NCBI GenBank assembly: GCA_964434425.1
Contig: CAYSVH010000012.1
Span: forward strand, 24,260 to 88,259
Reading direction: 5' to 3'
Origin: CALMEC01 sp964434425
GTDB lineage: Bacteria > Actinomycetota > Thermoleophilia > Miltoncostaeales > Miltoncostaeaceae
Length of the DNA stretch: 64,000 nucleotides
The notes beneath the pieces were generated by a model, which had not been told where the DNA came from, searched no databases, and saw only the letters and a list, made by a program, of their open reading frames with translations. Each line of letters begins with the position of its first letter. Position 1 is the stretch's first letter. Both the position numbers and the translations under genes were made by a program. Below, piece after piece: positions 7,814-16,750 of this stretch.

Positions 7814-9816
7814 CGAACCGCGAGCCGGTGGGATCGACTGACGCCGGCGAGATAGGGCCAACCGTTGTCAGCGGGTACCAGGACACGGAATCGGATCGCG
7901 TAGCCGCCCGGCTTTCGGAACCGGTAGCTGAGCGCGATCCGACCGTTCTTCCCGACGCGACCGTTGACGGCAGGTCGCCACCTGCCTCTCTCGTCCGCCC
8001 ACTGCAACTGGATCGACTTCCCGTACGAGCCGACACCGGGGACCAACCGGCCCCGAACCACGAGACGGTTGGTGCCACCCCTCGTGGTCATCCGCATGCC
8101 CACGTTGACCCGTGGCCGAACCTCCATCCAGGAGACTACCTGCCGCACATGAGGCTGCCCGACCAGATTGACCGTCCAGCGATGGCCGATGCCCGCATTC
8201 ACGACGAAGCGGAACGCCCCGGTCGCACTCGTTCGCCGTCCCTGGATGTGCCGGCCCGTGCTGTCACGGAGTTCGATCCCCTCATCCGGCAGCGCCGTGC
8301 CGTCGGGCGCCCGGAGGGTGCCGCTGAGGACGACCCGGCCGTTGTGGGAACGTCGGACCACGGGCACGATCCGGCCGTCCACCCGGCGGGTCGTGCGCTG
8401 CTTGACGGCCGCGAGTCCCGTCGTCTGGAACGGCCGGATGCGTCCCGCAGGGGCCAGCGGACGTCCCAGGACGACGGGTTCCGTGCGTGCGCTGGCCGAG
8501 TTGCCGGCGTTGTCGATCGCGACCATCACGAGCCGGGCCGTTCCCGCGTTGTGGGCCGGTGTACCCGGCGCGCCGATGTTCAGGAGTTCCTCGTCGTTCG
8601 TCGCCACGACGGGCCCGCTCGGCGAATGGAGTCGGACCTCGAACCTCTTCAGACCCGAGAGCGCATCACCGGTCCGCCCCCTCGACACCGACACCACGCC
8701 CGGAGCAGGGGTCGCGACCAACCGGATCTCCGCCAGCGGCGGCTCCTTGTCGATGCGAACCGTGGCCACCTGCGAGGCGTGCCCCGGCCGGCCGACACCG
8801 TCGACCGCCCGCGCCTGATAGTTCACCTGTGCACTACCCGCCAGCGTGAGAGTCGTGGGTGTATCGATCCAGCCCGCACCGTTCTCGTTGCGCTGGTAGC
8901 GGACGACACCGGACCCGGGATTCGAGGCACCACCGATCGTGACGGTGACATTTCGATTGGTCCACCCGCCACCGGTGTCGGGTACGACGGTGATGCTCGG
9001 CGCCGACGCCGGGACCCGATCGACCCCGAACGTCGTGCACTCGCTGGCCCGCCCCCAATGAGGGGCATCACGAAAGACACAGAGCCGCTTCCCGTCGCCG
9101 TCCCCGAGACCGTTCACGGGGATCAGAGCCGTGACCACACCATCGGGCCGGTCTCCGAGCCCGACGGATCCCCCTCCTTCGACCTGGGCACCGACGCCGC
9201 CGCGGAACAGTGCGTTGTCCGCCGTCGACCACCACGCCTGCACATGGTCGCCGGTGACCCACCGGTCGGCCGACGGCCGCCCCACCGAGGGTCCCTGGAG
9301 GTCCTCCAGCTCGACGTCCCGCAGTTCGTTGCGCAACAGGAGGCCCCCTTGGCTCAGGGTCTGCGTCGCTCTCTGGAACACTCCGCCGTAGACGCACGCG
9401 CCCTTGGACGGAAAGCCGTGCGCATCGTCGTGGATCACATCGTCCGCCATGGTTTCGACGGCCCGGGTGTGCAGATCCTGTCCCGCGGAGTCCTGGATCC
9501 GCATGTTCATCGCCGCGATGCCGTTGTGGCGGATGCGGCGCACGGTGACGCCCACGATGCGCGTACCGGCGAAGGGGGTACACCAGCCCGTCTGGTGGTG
9601 GTGCCCCGCCTGAAGCCGCGTGCCGTTCGGAACGAACAGCGTGTTCGCATCACCGTCGTAGTGCTGCCAGGGACCCGCGGCGCTGACCGTGCTGTCCCAC
9701 GCTCGTGGTCCGAGGTTGAGCGTCGGTCCGGCAGCGGCGGAACCGACTCCCGCGAACGCCGACGCGACGGCCGCCAGCGTGCCGCGGCGAATCCACCTGA
9801 GGGCACATCCGGTCAT
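7810..9816 (-). CDS. Large secreted protein with beta-sandwich repeats, unknown function
   Basis: From ATG 9816 (AAGGGAA about ten bases upstream) the 668-residue product has a signal peptide (IRRGTLAAVASAFAGVGSAAA). The N-terminal 230 residues look lectin- or jelly-roll-like (PWQHYDGDANTLFVP, then paired Cys). Two Ig-like modules follow (PSITVVPDTGGGWTNRNVTV; PPLAEIRLVATPAPGV), then C-terminal modules of the type GRVVLSGTLRAPDGTALPDE and VVRGRLVPG...YRFRKPGGYAIRFRV, common in secreted proteins of Thermoleophilia. No catalytic motif is evident. It lies 91 bases downstream of the sigma/anti-sigma fusion gene and could be its target or partner. It ends by coupling to the decayed peptidase. Confidence 0.75.
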   Translation of the reverse strand: MTGCALRWIRRGTLAAVASAFAGVGSAAAGPTLNLGPRAWDSTVSAAGPWQHYDGDANTLFVPNGTRLQAGHHHQTGWCTPFAGTRIVGVTVRRIRHNGIAAMNMRIQDSAGQDLHTRAVETMADDVIHDDAHGFPSKGACVYGGVFQRATQTLSQGGLLLRNELRDVELEDLQGPSVGRPSADRWVTGDHVQAWWSTADNALFRGGVGAQVEGGGSVGLGDRPDGVVTALIPVNGLGDGDGKRLCVFRDAPHWGRASECTTFGVDRVPASAPSITVVPDTGGGWTNRNVTVTIGGASNPGSGVVRYQRNENGAGWIDTPTTLTLAGSAQVNYQARAVDGVGRPGHASQVATVRIDKEPPLAEIRLVATPAPGVVSVSRGRTGDALSGLKRFEVRLHSPSGPVVATNDEELLNIGAPGTPAHNAGTARLVMVAIDNAGNSASARTEPVVLGRPLAPAGRIRPFQTTGLAAVKQRTTRRVDGRIVPVVRRSHNGRVVLSGTLRAPDGTALPDEGIELRDSTGRHIQGRRTSATGAFRFVVNAGIGHRWTVNLVGQPHVRQVVSWMEVRPRVNVGMRMTTRGGTNRLVVRGRLVPGVGSYGKSIQLQWADERGRWRPAVNGRVGKNGRIALSYRFRKPGGYAIRFRVLVPADNGWPYLAGVSRSHRLAVR

Positions 9817-9907
9817 GCGTTGTTTCCCTTCCGACGGCACCCTGGACCGGCGACGCCGAGTGACCGCGCATCGCTCGCGCGAATCCACGGAAACGGCGGC
9901 GGCCGCA

Positions 9908-11212
9908 TCACGGACTGAACTCCATCTCTGCCGATCCCCGGCGTGCGGACGAACGCGGCGCCGACGATGGCGTCGGTGTGACGCGCGCCGGAGGCCGTGA
10001 CGCCACGGGCCTGGTCCAGATCCGCGCCGCCACCGAGGGCGTGGTGCGCTCCACGGGCTTGGACTTCACCTTCGTGGCCGTCCGTACCACCTTGACCGTG
10101 CGCTTCGCGGAGGACACCGCCCCCGATCCGGACGACGCCGATATCGCCGCCGCCGCGGTTCCGGAGGGCGCGACCGGCGGCGGAGCGGTCGGAACCGGCG
10201 ATGCAGACGACGCCGGAGCCGCAACGGACTGTGCCGACGGAACGCCCGTCTGCACGGCATCGACGACCACCGGGGTGCCGATGGCGCCGGCGACGACCAC
10301 CGCCGCGGCGCCGACGCCCCTTCGCGTGGCGAGAAGCGCGGGGAAGTCGAGCCAGATCTGCGTTGCCTGACCCGCCCGGAACTGCGCCCCCTGACTCACC
10401 CGATCCCACCAGCTGAGCGCGACAGACGGATCGGAGGAGAGCGATTCGACGGCCGGCGGCACAAGGAGAAGTCCCGGCACAAGAGACGAGAGCAGCCGCG
10501 TCTGATCACGGCGCTCGCGGAACTCGGCACGGCAACCACCGCAGTGACGAACGTGGAGGGACAGCCGACGCCGTTCGGAACCGGTCGCCTCGGCATCCAG
10601 CACGCGCGTGATGAGGTCGGTCATGGGACGGCACGCCGAGCCCGACTCGACGCGCAACTCGAACTCGCGGACCCTGCGCCGCGCCTCGACGATCGCCCTC
10701 TCGACCTTGCGGGACGTGTACCCGGTGATGTCCTCGATCTCGCGGTGGCTCGCACCGGCGCTTCGCAGGAGAAGACAGGTGCGCTGGGTATCCGTCAGCC
10801 CATTGAGCGCATCCTGGATGGTCCGGTAGCGCTCCCTCCACGCGTACGCCCTCTGCGGGTCCGTCTCATCTCGCACCGACAGCGTCGGTCCGGCAAGTGC
10901 GCCGAGGCCCTCATCGTCATGCGGAAGCTCCCGCTGATACGTCTCCCTGATCCGAAGGGCCTCACGCCGGATGACGGTGTGAAGCCACGCGATGAAATCG
11001 TCGTCCACCAGGTCGGGCCCCTTGGTGAGCGCGATCTCCATCGCACGCTGGTAGGCGTCCTCCGCGTCGGCGAGCGACACGGAGAAGCGAAGTGCGTAGC
11101 GAATGAGCGCCGGAGCCTTGCCCAAAGCCCCGACGACCGCACTGCGCCGACCACGGCCAGCGTCGGCGTCCGTCCTGTCCTGATGTGTCTGATGGGTCGA
11201 CATAGGGTGCAT
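9908..11212 (-). CDS. ECF-type sigma factor fused to a zinc-binding anti-sigma domain and membrane anchor
   Basis: 434 residues in one frame. Residues about 30-95 form sigma region 2 (ALRFSVSLADAEDAYQRAME). Residues about 125-185 form region 4 with a helix-turn-helix (LRSAGASHREIEDITGYTSR). Residues 194-227 carry the ZAS anti-sigma signature: C194, then H220-x3-C224-x2-C227 (HVRHCGGC). A hydrophobic segment at about 299-320 probably crosses the membrane, followed by a Ser/Pro/Ala-rich tail ending in basic residues. Sigma and anti-sigma parts are normally separate proteins, so activation here would need a conformational change or cleavage. ATG 11212 or 11203 are both possible starts; neither has a strong ribosome site. 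The upstream motif at 11244-11257 suggests autoregulation. Confidence 0.85.
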   Translation of the reverse strand: MHPMSTHQTHQDRTDADAGRGRRSAVVGALGKAPALIRYALRFSVSLADAEDAYQRAMEIALTKGPDLVDDDFIAWLHTVIRREALRIRETYQRELPHDDEGLGALAGPTLSVRDETDPQRAYAWRERYRTIQDALNGLTDTQRTCLLLRSAGASHREIEDITGYTSRKVERAIVEARRRVREFELRVESGSACRPMTDLITRVLDAEATGSERRRLSLHVRHCGGCRAEFRERRDQTRLLSSLVPGLLLVPPAVESLSSDPSVALSWWDRVSQGAQFRAGQATQIWLDFPALLATRRGVGAAAVVVAGAIGTPVVVDAVQTGVPSAQSVAAPASSASPVPTAPPPVAPSGTAAAAISASSGSGAVSSAKRTVKVVRTATKVKSKPVERTTPSVAARIWTRPVASRPPARVTPTPSSAPRSSARRGSAEMEFSP

Positions 11213-11243
11213 TCGGAGTCCATAAGACTCTAAAACCTTCTAC

Positions 11244-11257
11244 AACTACTCGAAAGT
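11244..11257 (-). promoter_or_regulatory. Candidate shared promoter/operator motif, copy B
   Basis: On the minus strand ACTTTCGAGTAGTT ends 31 bases before the sigma-factor start. It matches copy A (2200-2213) with one mismatch. It sits inside an imperfect inverted repeat (ACTCTA ... TAGAGT, roughly 11227-11263) in an AT-rich patch. An autoregulatory promoter is the simplest reading, but this is inference. Confidence 0.4.
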
Positions 11258-11401
11258 CTAGAGTTCGTTCGGTGGGCCTTGGACGAGTGCGCTCGTCGGA
11301 GCACACGAACAAGGCGGCACTCCTCTAAGGGCTGGGACGAGCGTTTCCACCCCCCTCCCTTCCACCCTGGTCCCGCAATTTCCGCGAATTTCCGCACCGA
11401 C

Positions 11402-11407
11402 TAGGAT
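11402..11407 (+). promoter_or_regulatory. Candidate -10 element of a leaderless promoter
   Basis: TAGGAT lies seven bases before the ATG at 11415, which lacks a Shine-Dalgarno sequence. Upstream, the sequence TTTCCG at a 17-base spacing is a weak -35. Confidence 0.45.
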
Positions 11408-11414
11408 CCCGTCC

Positions 11415-11828
11415 ATGGAAATCCCCCACGTGCACCGCGTCGAGCGACAGGTCGTCATGAGCGAGGTCGACCTCTCGCAGATCCATTTCACAACGCTCGT
11501 GAGCCACATGGATCGCGGTCTCAGCGAATGGCTCGTGCAGATCGGTCACCCGTTCCTGTGGATACTGGAACACGGCCCGGGGATTCCGATCGTCAACGTG
11601 AACCTCGACATCGAGAAGCGCATTCATCTCGACGACGTCCTCGTCGTGACCACGAGCGTGGGGGCGTTCGGCCGCAGCTCCTTCAAGAGCCGCCATCTCT
11701 TCGAGCGAGACGGAGAGCGGGTGGCGCGCGGCGAGCTCACCCACGTCTGCGTCAATCGCCAGACGCGCGAGTCGGTGCCCGCCCCGGACTGGCTGCGCCA
11801 GCACGAGGTATTTCCGAAGGCGGGCTGA
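11415..11828 (+). CDS. Hotdog-fold acyl-CoA thioesterase (4HBT/YbgC-like)
   Basis: 137 residues, the normal length for single-hotdog thioesterases. The opening VERQVVMSEVDLSQIHFTTL aligns with the family's 'V...DvD..GhvnN..Y' strand and catalytic-Asp segment (D19 or nearby). The central helix (DRGLSEWLVQIG) and later strands VVTTSVGAFGRSS and ARGELTHVCVN complete the fold. It probably hydrolyses an acyl- or hydroxybenzoyl-CoA; the substrate is unknown. It is a single gene, with a candidate leaderless promoter and a hairpin directly after its stop. Confidence 0.8.
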   Translation: MEIPHVHRVERQVVMSEVDLSQIHFTTLVSHMDRGLSEWLVQIGHPFLWILEHGPGIPIVNVNLDIEKRIHLDDVLVVTTSVGAFGRSSFKSRHLFERDGERVARGELTHVCVNRQTRESVPAPDWLRQHEVFPKAG

Positions 11829-11831
11829 CGA

Positions 11832-11855
11832 AGGCCCCGCACGGACGCGGGGCCT
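11832..11855. terminator. Bidirectional terminator hairpin
   Basis: AGGCCCCGC (11832-11840) pairs perfectly with GCGGGGCCT (11847-11855) around a six-base loop, in the 33-base gap between convergent genes. A T-tract is absent. Confidence 0.65.
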
Positions 11856-11861
11856 GTCAGA

Positions 11862-12848
11862 TCATCTGATCCCGCGGGGGATCTTCGACGGGATCCGGGT
11901 CACGGTCTGCGGTCCCGTGCGGGTGATGGTGACCGTCCCCCGGCCGGAGAGCATGCAGGCGACACCCTCCCGCTCGGGATTTCCGATCGTGAAGTGCGGA
12001 GCGCTCTGGACGGGCCGGAAGCTGCGGACCAGCCCCACGTCGGGACGCGCGGTGACGTTCCAGCAGTCACCCGAGAAGCGCACGGGGTAGACGATGGGCT
12101 TCGGATTGCGAAGCGTCGCGAGGTTCGCGAGTCGCCGGTGGAGGCCCGGCAGCGGAAGCTGCACCGTGGTGGTGCGCCGTTTGACCGAGAACTCCGACTC
12201 CCTGGTGGCAAAGCTCACATCGTGGAGCGTGCGGAAACAACCGGGCTTGATGGCGGCGCCGAGCGACGTGAGCTTGGGACCGTGGACCCGGTGGATGATC
12301 AGGGAGCCATCACCATTCCGCCCCGGCTCCTCGGCCGGCTGAAGGGTGACCGCTGCGCGACCGGCGATGCGGTTGCAGGTGGGTGAGGTGACCTCCGGCG
12401 GCACGGGCGGCGGGGGATCGGTCCCACATCCCGAGGGCGGGTAGTTGACCTCGAGGTCCCACGCGCCGGAGCGGCCCGACTGGACGAAGCCGCCCGGCGC
12501 CCCGAAGAAGGTCGGTACGGCGTAGGTGCCGTTCTGGAGATTGGTGGCGCCGCCCACCATGACCACCTTCACCGGCTTGGCGAGCTTCGCCGACTTCGCC
12601 CCGTTGGGATGGGTGCGGATGCGCCATGTGTACGCCACATCGACGTTCTCCTGCGGCGCGTGGCAACCCGGCTTGACGCCCTGCCAGATCGAGCGCTGCG
12701 TGGCCGTGATGTCGATCTTCACCGACACCGGGTACCGGGCCATTCCCATCTGCGCGACGGACGTGGACGGCACCACGAGTCCGATGGCGATCAGACCGAC
12801 GATAAGAGCGCCGATCACCCGGCGATGGAGAACATGTGAGAGTGACAT
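11862..12848 (-). CDS. Secreted protein of unknown function (328 aa)
   Basis: Not recognised. It has a signal peptide (VIGALIVGLIAIGLVVPSTSVAQ) and a mature part of about 295 residues with several cysteines likely to pair outside the cell. A Pro-rich linker (CGTDPPPPVPPEV) near residue 145 separates two beta-rich halves. The first contains VDVAYTWRIRTHPNGAKSAK and the second LIIHRVHGPKLTSLGAAIKP. No catalytic motif is seen. It is convergent with the thioesterase and stands alone; the upstream 174 bases hold its promoter and that of the next gene. Confidence 0.7.
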   Translation of the reverse strand: MSLSHVLHRRVIGALIVGLIAIGLVVPSTSVAQMGMARYPVSVKIDITATQRSIWQGVKPGCHAPQENVDVAYTWRIRTHPNGAKSAKLAKPVKVVMVGGATNLQNGTYAVPTFFGAPGGFVQSGRSGAWDLEVNYPPSGCGTDPPPPVPPEVTSPTCNRIAGRAAVTLQPAEEPGRNGDGSLIIHRVHGPKLTSLGAAIKPGCFRTLHDVSFATRESEFSVKRRTTTVQLPLPGLHRRLANLATLRNPKPIVYPVRFSGDCWNVTARPDVGLVRSFRPVQSAPHFTIGNPEREGVACMLSGRGTVTITRTGPQTVTRIPSKIPRGIR

Positions 12849-13022
12849 GCGGGCACACTACGCACCGACGACACCGATGTCGATGCGGCACGCAGATTGC
12901 GTTCGCAGGTGCCCGGATACATGGCGTCGCCAACGGGTCAGGGAATCGACACATCCGTCGCGGGACACGTCACGCGGCATCGACGAACGTGGGTCGCCAA
13001 TCCAGTACCCCGAGGAGGCCCC

Positions 13023-13514
13023 ATGGGCATCGAGCCACAGTCCTACGCATGGTTGATCGACGATCGCCTGGTCGTCGCGGAGCGCCCGGGAGGCGGCGGC
13101 CGATCGCACCGCATCGCCCGACGACAGAGCGAGTTCGAATGGTGGCGCGACGCGGGCGTCCGGCACCTGGTGTCGGGGATGCGGTCCCGCCACGGACTGG
13201 TCGACGCGGCCCTGTTCGGGTTCGGCGTCAGCTGGTGCCCGATCGCGGACGGTGAGTCGGCGTCGGAGGACGTGCGGCGGCTGGTGTCGACGGCGATCGA
13301 CCGCCTGGACCGGGATGCGGGAGCCGTGCTGGTGCACGTGGACCGGCCGGGCGAGTGGCTGGCGGCCGTCGACATCCGGCTGCGGCTCGCGCTGGGCCTC
13401 GCCGCCGACCTGGGCGAGGCCATGGCGCAGACGGACACCGACGGGTTCCCGGTCGGCGGCACCACGCGTAGAATCCTCGGGATGGCCGAGATTCCGGCGA
13501 CCTCGCAGGGATGA
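13023..13514 (+). CDS. Dual-specificity-phosphatase-like protein lacking the catalytic Cys and Arg
   Basis: 163 residues from an ATG with a strong GAGGAGG site. The layout follows small protein-tyrosine/dual-specificity phosphatases: an opening strand with a RPGG element (AERPGGGGRSHR), 'E..WWRDAGVRHLVSGM', and a strand-helix unit GAVLVHVDRPGEWLAAVDIR where active enzymes have HCxxGxxR. Here H105 is kept, but the cysteine position is V106 and the arginine position W112. If the fold assignment is right this is a pseudophosphatase that binds rather than cleaves. The assignment rests on pattern only; an unrelated fold remains possible. Confidence 0.5.
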   Translation: MGIEPQSYAWLIDDRLVVAERPGGGGRSHRIARRQSEFEWWRDAGVRHLVSGMRSRHGLVDAALFGFGVSWCPIADGESASEDVRRLVSTAIDRLDRDAGAVLVHVDRPGEWLAAVDIRLRLALGLAADLGEAMAQTDTDGFPVGGTTRRILGMAEIPATSQG

Positions 13515-13582
13515 TCGGCACCGATCCGAAAGCGGTGACCGCACCCGGAACCGCTCCGACCCACTGGTAGGGTCGCTCACCG

Positions 13583-14977
13583 ATGAACGTCGTCTCCGCT
13601 TCCACACTCCGCCTGCTGCGACGCGGCCTCGCCGCGCTCGGTGCATGTGTGGTGGCGGCAGCCGCGACCGGCGGTGCGAGCGCCGCCACCGTTCAGCCGC
13701 TGGCGCCGGGAGCCTCCCCGCTGACCGGCATCCAGGACGACCGCGTGATCCAGGGCGACCCGCTCCCCCGGCTGCGGATGATGGCGGACGCCGGCGCGCG
13801 GCTCACGCGGGTGGACCTCCGGTGGGACCAGGTGGCGACGGCGCAGCCGGCCAACGCCGCCGACCCCAACGACCCCGCGTACGACTGGGCCGTATACGAC
13901 CGGGTGGTGGCTGCTGCGCGGCGCCACCGGGTGGAGGTGCTCTTCACGGTCTGGGGCACGCCCGGATGGGCTGTCGACACGAGCCTTCTCCCCTACGGCG
14001 ACCTCGCCTACGGTACGGCGAGCTTCGCGCCCCGCGACCCAGGCGACTTCGGCCGGTTCGCCGAGGCGGCCGCACGGCGCTACGCGCCGCTCGGGGTGCG
14101 GAAGTGGGAGGGGTGGAACGAGCCGAACATCCCGATGTTCCTGCAGCCGCAGTACCGGCGCGTCAACGGGCTGCCGGTGGCGGTGTCACCCGAGATCTAC
14201 TCCGGCCTGCAGCGCGCCTTCTACCAGGGGATCAAGCGCGTCGACCGCCGGTCACAGGTGGCCGGAGGAGTGACTTCACCGGCGGGAAGCGCGGGGGGCC
14301 TCGATCCCACCCGGGTGGTTCCGATGACGTTCATCCGTCACCTGAACCGCTCGGGTCTCCGACCGCCGATGGACGTGGTGTCACACCACCCCTACCCGGT
14401 GCGGGCGCGCACCAACCGGCCGACGCCGGGTGGCCGGGCCTATGCCGATCTCTACAACCTGAACCACATGGTCCAGGCGATTGACGCCACGTACCTGCGA
14501 CGCAAGAAGCTGTGGCTCACCGAATACGGGTTCTCGACGGCGGTCGTCCCGGAATACCGGCTGACCGTGAGCCCCCGGGGGCAGGCCACCAACATCTCGG
14601 ACGCGTACTGGCGCGCGAAGACGAATCCACGCGTCACGATGACGGTTTACTACCTGCTCCAGGACCACCAGGGGTGGCGATCCGGACTGTTCGCGCAGAA
14701 CGGGAGCCGCAAGCCGGGCCTGCAGGCGCACCAGCTGCCGCTGTGGGCACATCGGCGCGTGGTGTACGGCCAGGCGCGCAACGCCACGGGTCGCACCCGC
14801 GTGACGATCCAGGAGCGCAGCGGACGCCGATGGATCACGCGGAGGGTGGTCACCACGGCCAATGACGGGACGTTCGTGGTGCGTGTCACGGGCCGCGCGG
14901 AGATCCGCGCGCAGTGGCGGGGGACCACACGCGCCGGGCAGCGCGTGGTGCGGACGAGCCTCCCGGTGAAGGTGTAG
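13583..14977 (+). CDS. Secreted retaining glycoside hydrolase (clan GH-A, GH39/GH5-like)
   Basis: 464 residues with a signal peptide (LAALGACVVAAAATGGASA) and a TIM-barrel glycosidase domain (about 45-375). The clan GH-A acid/base is E180 in GWNEPN and the nucleophile E314 in WLTEYG; HHPYP near 268 is also typical. A C-terminal module (about 385-464, VTIQERSGRRWITRRVVTT) resembles the small beta-sandwiches of other secreted proteins here. The position at the head of the polysaccharide locus suggests it trims or turns over the exported glycan, as is common for such loci. A TAGGGT box nine bases before the ATG suggests an almost leaderless transcript. Confidence 0.85.
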   Translation: MNVVSASTLRLLRRGLAALGACVVAAAATGGASAATVQPLAPGASPLTGIQDDRVIQGDPLPRLRMMADAGARLTRVDLRWDQVATAQPANAADPNDPAYDWAVYDRVVAAARRHRVEVLFTVWGTPGWAVDTSLLPYGDLAYGTASFAPRDPGDFGRFAEAAARRYAPLGVRKWEGWNEPNIPMFLQPQYRRVNGLPVAVSPEIYSGLQRAFYQGIKRVDRRSQVAGGVTSPAGSAGGLDPTRVVPMTFIRHLNRSGLRPPMDVVSHHPYPVRARTNRPTPGGRAYADLYNLNHMVQAIDATYLRRKKLWLTEYGFSTAVVPEYRLTVSPRGQATNISDAYWRAKTNPRVTMTVYYLLQDHQGWRSGLFAQNGSRKPGLQAHQLPLWAHRRVVYGQARNATGRTRVTIQERSGRRWITRRVVTTANDGTFVVRVTGRAEIRAQWRGTTRAGQRVVRTSLPVKV

Positions 14978-14983
14978 GGCCGG

Positions 14984-16450
14984 ATGGGGAGTCTCCCGGG
15001 GCGGGAGCACGTGCGCCGCGACGCGCGCTTCCGATCGTTTCAGGGCGTGCACCTCATGCGCGTGTTCCTACGGCGGTCGCTGTCGGTCGCCACGCTGGTC
15101 GCCCTCGACCTCACCGCGCTGATACTGGGCCTCCTGCTCGCCTTCGCCAGCAGGGTCGTCCTCAACGGGGAGTCGGTCGACTTCGGCGCCATCTGGCTGG
15201 AGGAACGCAGGCTCCTCCCCATCGCGTCGATCACCCTGGTCCTGGTGTTCGCACGTGCACGCCTCTACCACGACCGCGATCGCCGTGGCCGGGCGAGCCG
15301 CATCATGGGAGGCGTCGCCATCACGACGATCATCGTCGCGGCGATCATCATGGCCGACGGCAACCGGTTCACCTCGTACTACAACCTCGTCGCCGGCTTC
15401 GTCTTCATCAGTGCGACATGCGTGGCGCTGCGCGCGAGCCACAACAGTCTGACCTCGCTCATCTTCGACATCCTCCGCGCCGAACGGCGGGTCGTCCTGG
15501 CCGGCGCACCCGACCTGACCGCCGAGATCTCGGGCAGCCTCGAGCGATCACAGGGTCACGAGAGCATCCCCTACCGGGTCGTGGGCCGGTACGAGTTCAC
15601 CGGCAACGGATCCGGCGAGATCTCCCCGGGGCTGCGCTCCACGATCGCGTCGGGAGAGGTGGACGAGGTCATCCTCGCGGGGTCGATGGGCGCGGACGCC
15701 CCGGTCCTCGACCTGCTGGAGCACTGCCGGGTGAGCGGCGTCGAGGTCCGGATGGCGCCGACGGCCACCGCTCTCCTGTCGCACTCGCTGCGCGCGGTGG
15801 CGGCACCGGGTCTGCCGCTGTTCGCGGTTCACCCGCCCGTGCTGTCGGGCGGCGCGTTCTTCGTCAAGCGGGCATTCGACGTGGTCGTCGGATCGATCAT
15901 CCTGCTCCTTGTGTCACCGATCCTCGCGATCGCGGCCCTCGCCATCAAGCTCGAGGACCGCGGTCCGGTGATCTTCCGCAGCCGCCGCGTCGGAGTCGAT
16001 GAGACCCGCTTCGACTGTCTGAAGCTCCGGACGATGTCCATCGACGCCGAGCAGAAGCAGGCCGACCTGGAGGAGCGCAACGAGGCGGACGGCGCGCTGT
16101 TCAAGATCAAGGCCGATCCGCGCGTCACCCGCGTGGGACGCGTGCTCCGCCGGTTCTCCGTCGATGAACTGACGCAGCTGTTCAACGTCCTGCGCGGCGA
16201 GATGTCGCTGGTCGGCCCCCGCCCCCTTCCCGAACGCGACTTCGACCTCCTGGACGAGGTCCACAAGCGCCGGTATCTCGTGCTCCCGGGGATGACCGGG
16301 CTCTGGCAGGTGAGCGGCCGGTCCGACCTCTCGTTCGACGAACTCGTGCGGCTCGACTTCTCGTACATCGAACGCTGGTCGGTGTGGCTCGACCTGGGGA
16401 TCCTGTTTCGCACGATCCCGGCCGTCCTCTTCCGGAAAGGTGCGTTCTAG
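14984..16450 (+). CDS. Polyprenyl-phosphate sugar-1-phosphate transferase (WbaP/CpsE type)
   Basis: Initiates polysaccharide assembly by moving a hexose-1-phosphate from a nucleotide sugar to undecaprenyl phosphate at the inner membrane face. The 488 residues hold four N-terminal membrane helices (about 25-150), a Rossmann-like middle domain (165-270), a fifth membrane helix (VVVGSIILLLVSPILAIAAL) and the catalytic domain with KLRTMSIDAE, the RRFSVDELTQLFNVLRGEMS block, LVGPRPLP and PGMTGLWQVSGRS. It starts six bases after the glycosidase stop. An internal ATG at residue 25 (15056) directly before the first helix is a possible start. A second enzyme of the type is at 22240. Confidence 0.92.
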   Translation: MGSLPGREHVRRDARFRSFQGVHLMRVFLRRSLSVATLVALDLTALILGLLLAFASRVVLNGESVDFGAIWLEERRLLPIASITLVLVFARARLYHDRDRRGRASRIMGGVAITTIIVAAIIMADGNRFTSYYNLVAGFVFISATCVALRASHNSLTSLIFDILRAERRVVLAGAPDLTAEISGSLERSQGHESIPYRVVGRYEFTGNGSGEISPGLRSTIASGEVDEVILAGSMGADAPVLDLLEHCRVSGVEVRMAPTATALLSHSLRAVAAPGLPLFAVHPPVLSGGAFFVKRAFDVVVGSIILLLVSPILAIAALAIKLEDRGPVIFRSRRVGVDETRFDCLKLRTMSIDAEQKQADLEERNEADGALFKIKADPRVTRVGRVLRRFSVDELTQLFNVLRGEMSLVGPRPLPERDFDLLDEVHKRRYLVLPGMTGLWQVSGRSDLSFDELVRLDFSYIERWSVWLDLGILFRTIPAVLFRKGAF

Positions 16451-16740
16451 TGCCCGGTGAGCCCGATCCGGAGGCCCTCCTCCGTGAGCTGCAGGACGCG
16501 GCCGGCGATCCGCCCCTCATGCCGCTGTCCCTCAGCACACCGCCGGCATCACTTCGCCCCGGGGTCGCAGGACGTCTGGTGACACGCGTGCGCCGCGGAC
16601 TCATCCGCATCATCGCCCCGTCGCTCCTCGACCTCGTCGGCCAGCTGGAGCACGACCGGCACGCCACCGACCGCCGCCTCCGCGCGCTGGAGGCACGCGT
16701 CGCGTCGCTCGAGAGCGACCGCACCGACCGACCGGAGTAA
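16450..16740 (+). CDS. Small coiled-coil protein of the polysaccharide locus (96 aa)
   Basis: The GTG at 16450 overlaps the TAG of the preceding transferase by one base. Residues about 40-70 (LVTRVRRGLIRIIAPSLLDL) form an amphipathic, membrane-seeking helix, followed by a heptad-like coiled coil (RRLRALEARVASLES). Similar short segments occur as N-terminal parts of glycosyltransferases and methyltransferases in actinobacterial glycan loci, so it may scaffold or localise the neighbouring enzymes. No catalytic motif is present. Function inferred from context only. Confidence 0.65.
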   Translation: MPGEPDPEALLRELQDAAGDPPLMPLSLSTPPASLRPGVAGRLVTRVRRGLIRIIAPSLLDLVGQLEHDRHATDRRLRALEARVASLESDRTDRPE

Positions 16741-16750
16741 CGGGGTCGCG

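Noticed and set aside
7162..9918. 918-codon open frame on the plus strand
   Set aside because: It is antisense to rlmN, the peptidase remnant and the secreted-protein gene; its translation is Arg/Pro-rich noise typical of GC-rich shadow frames.
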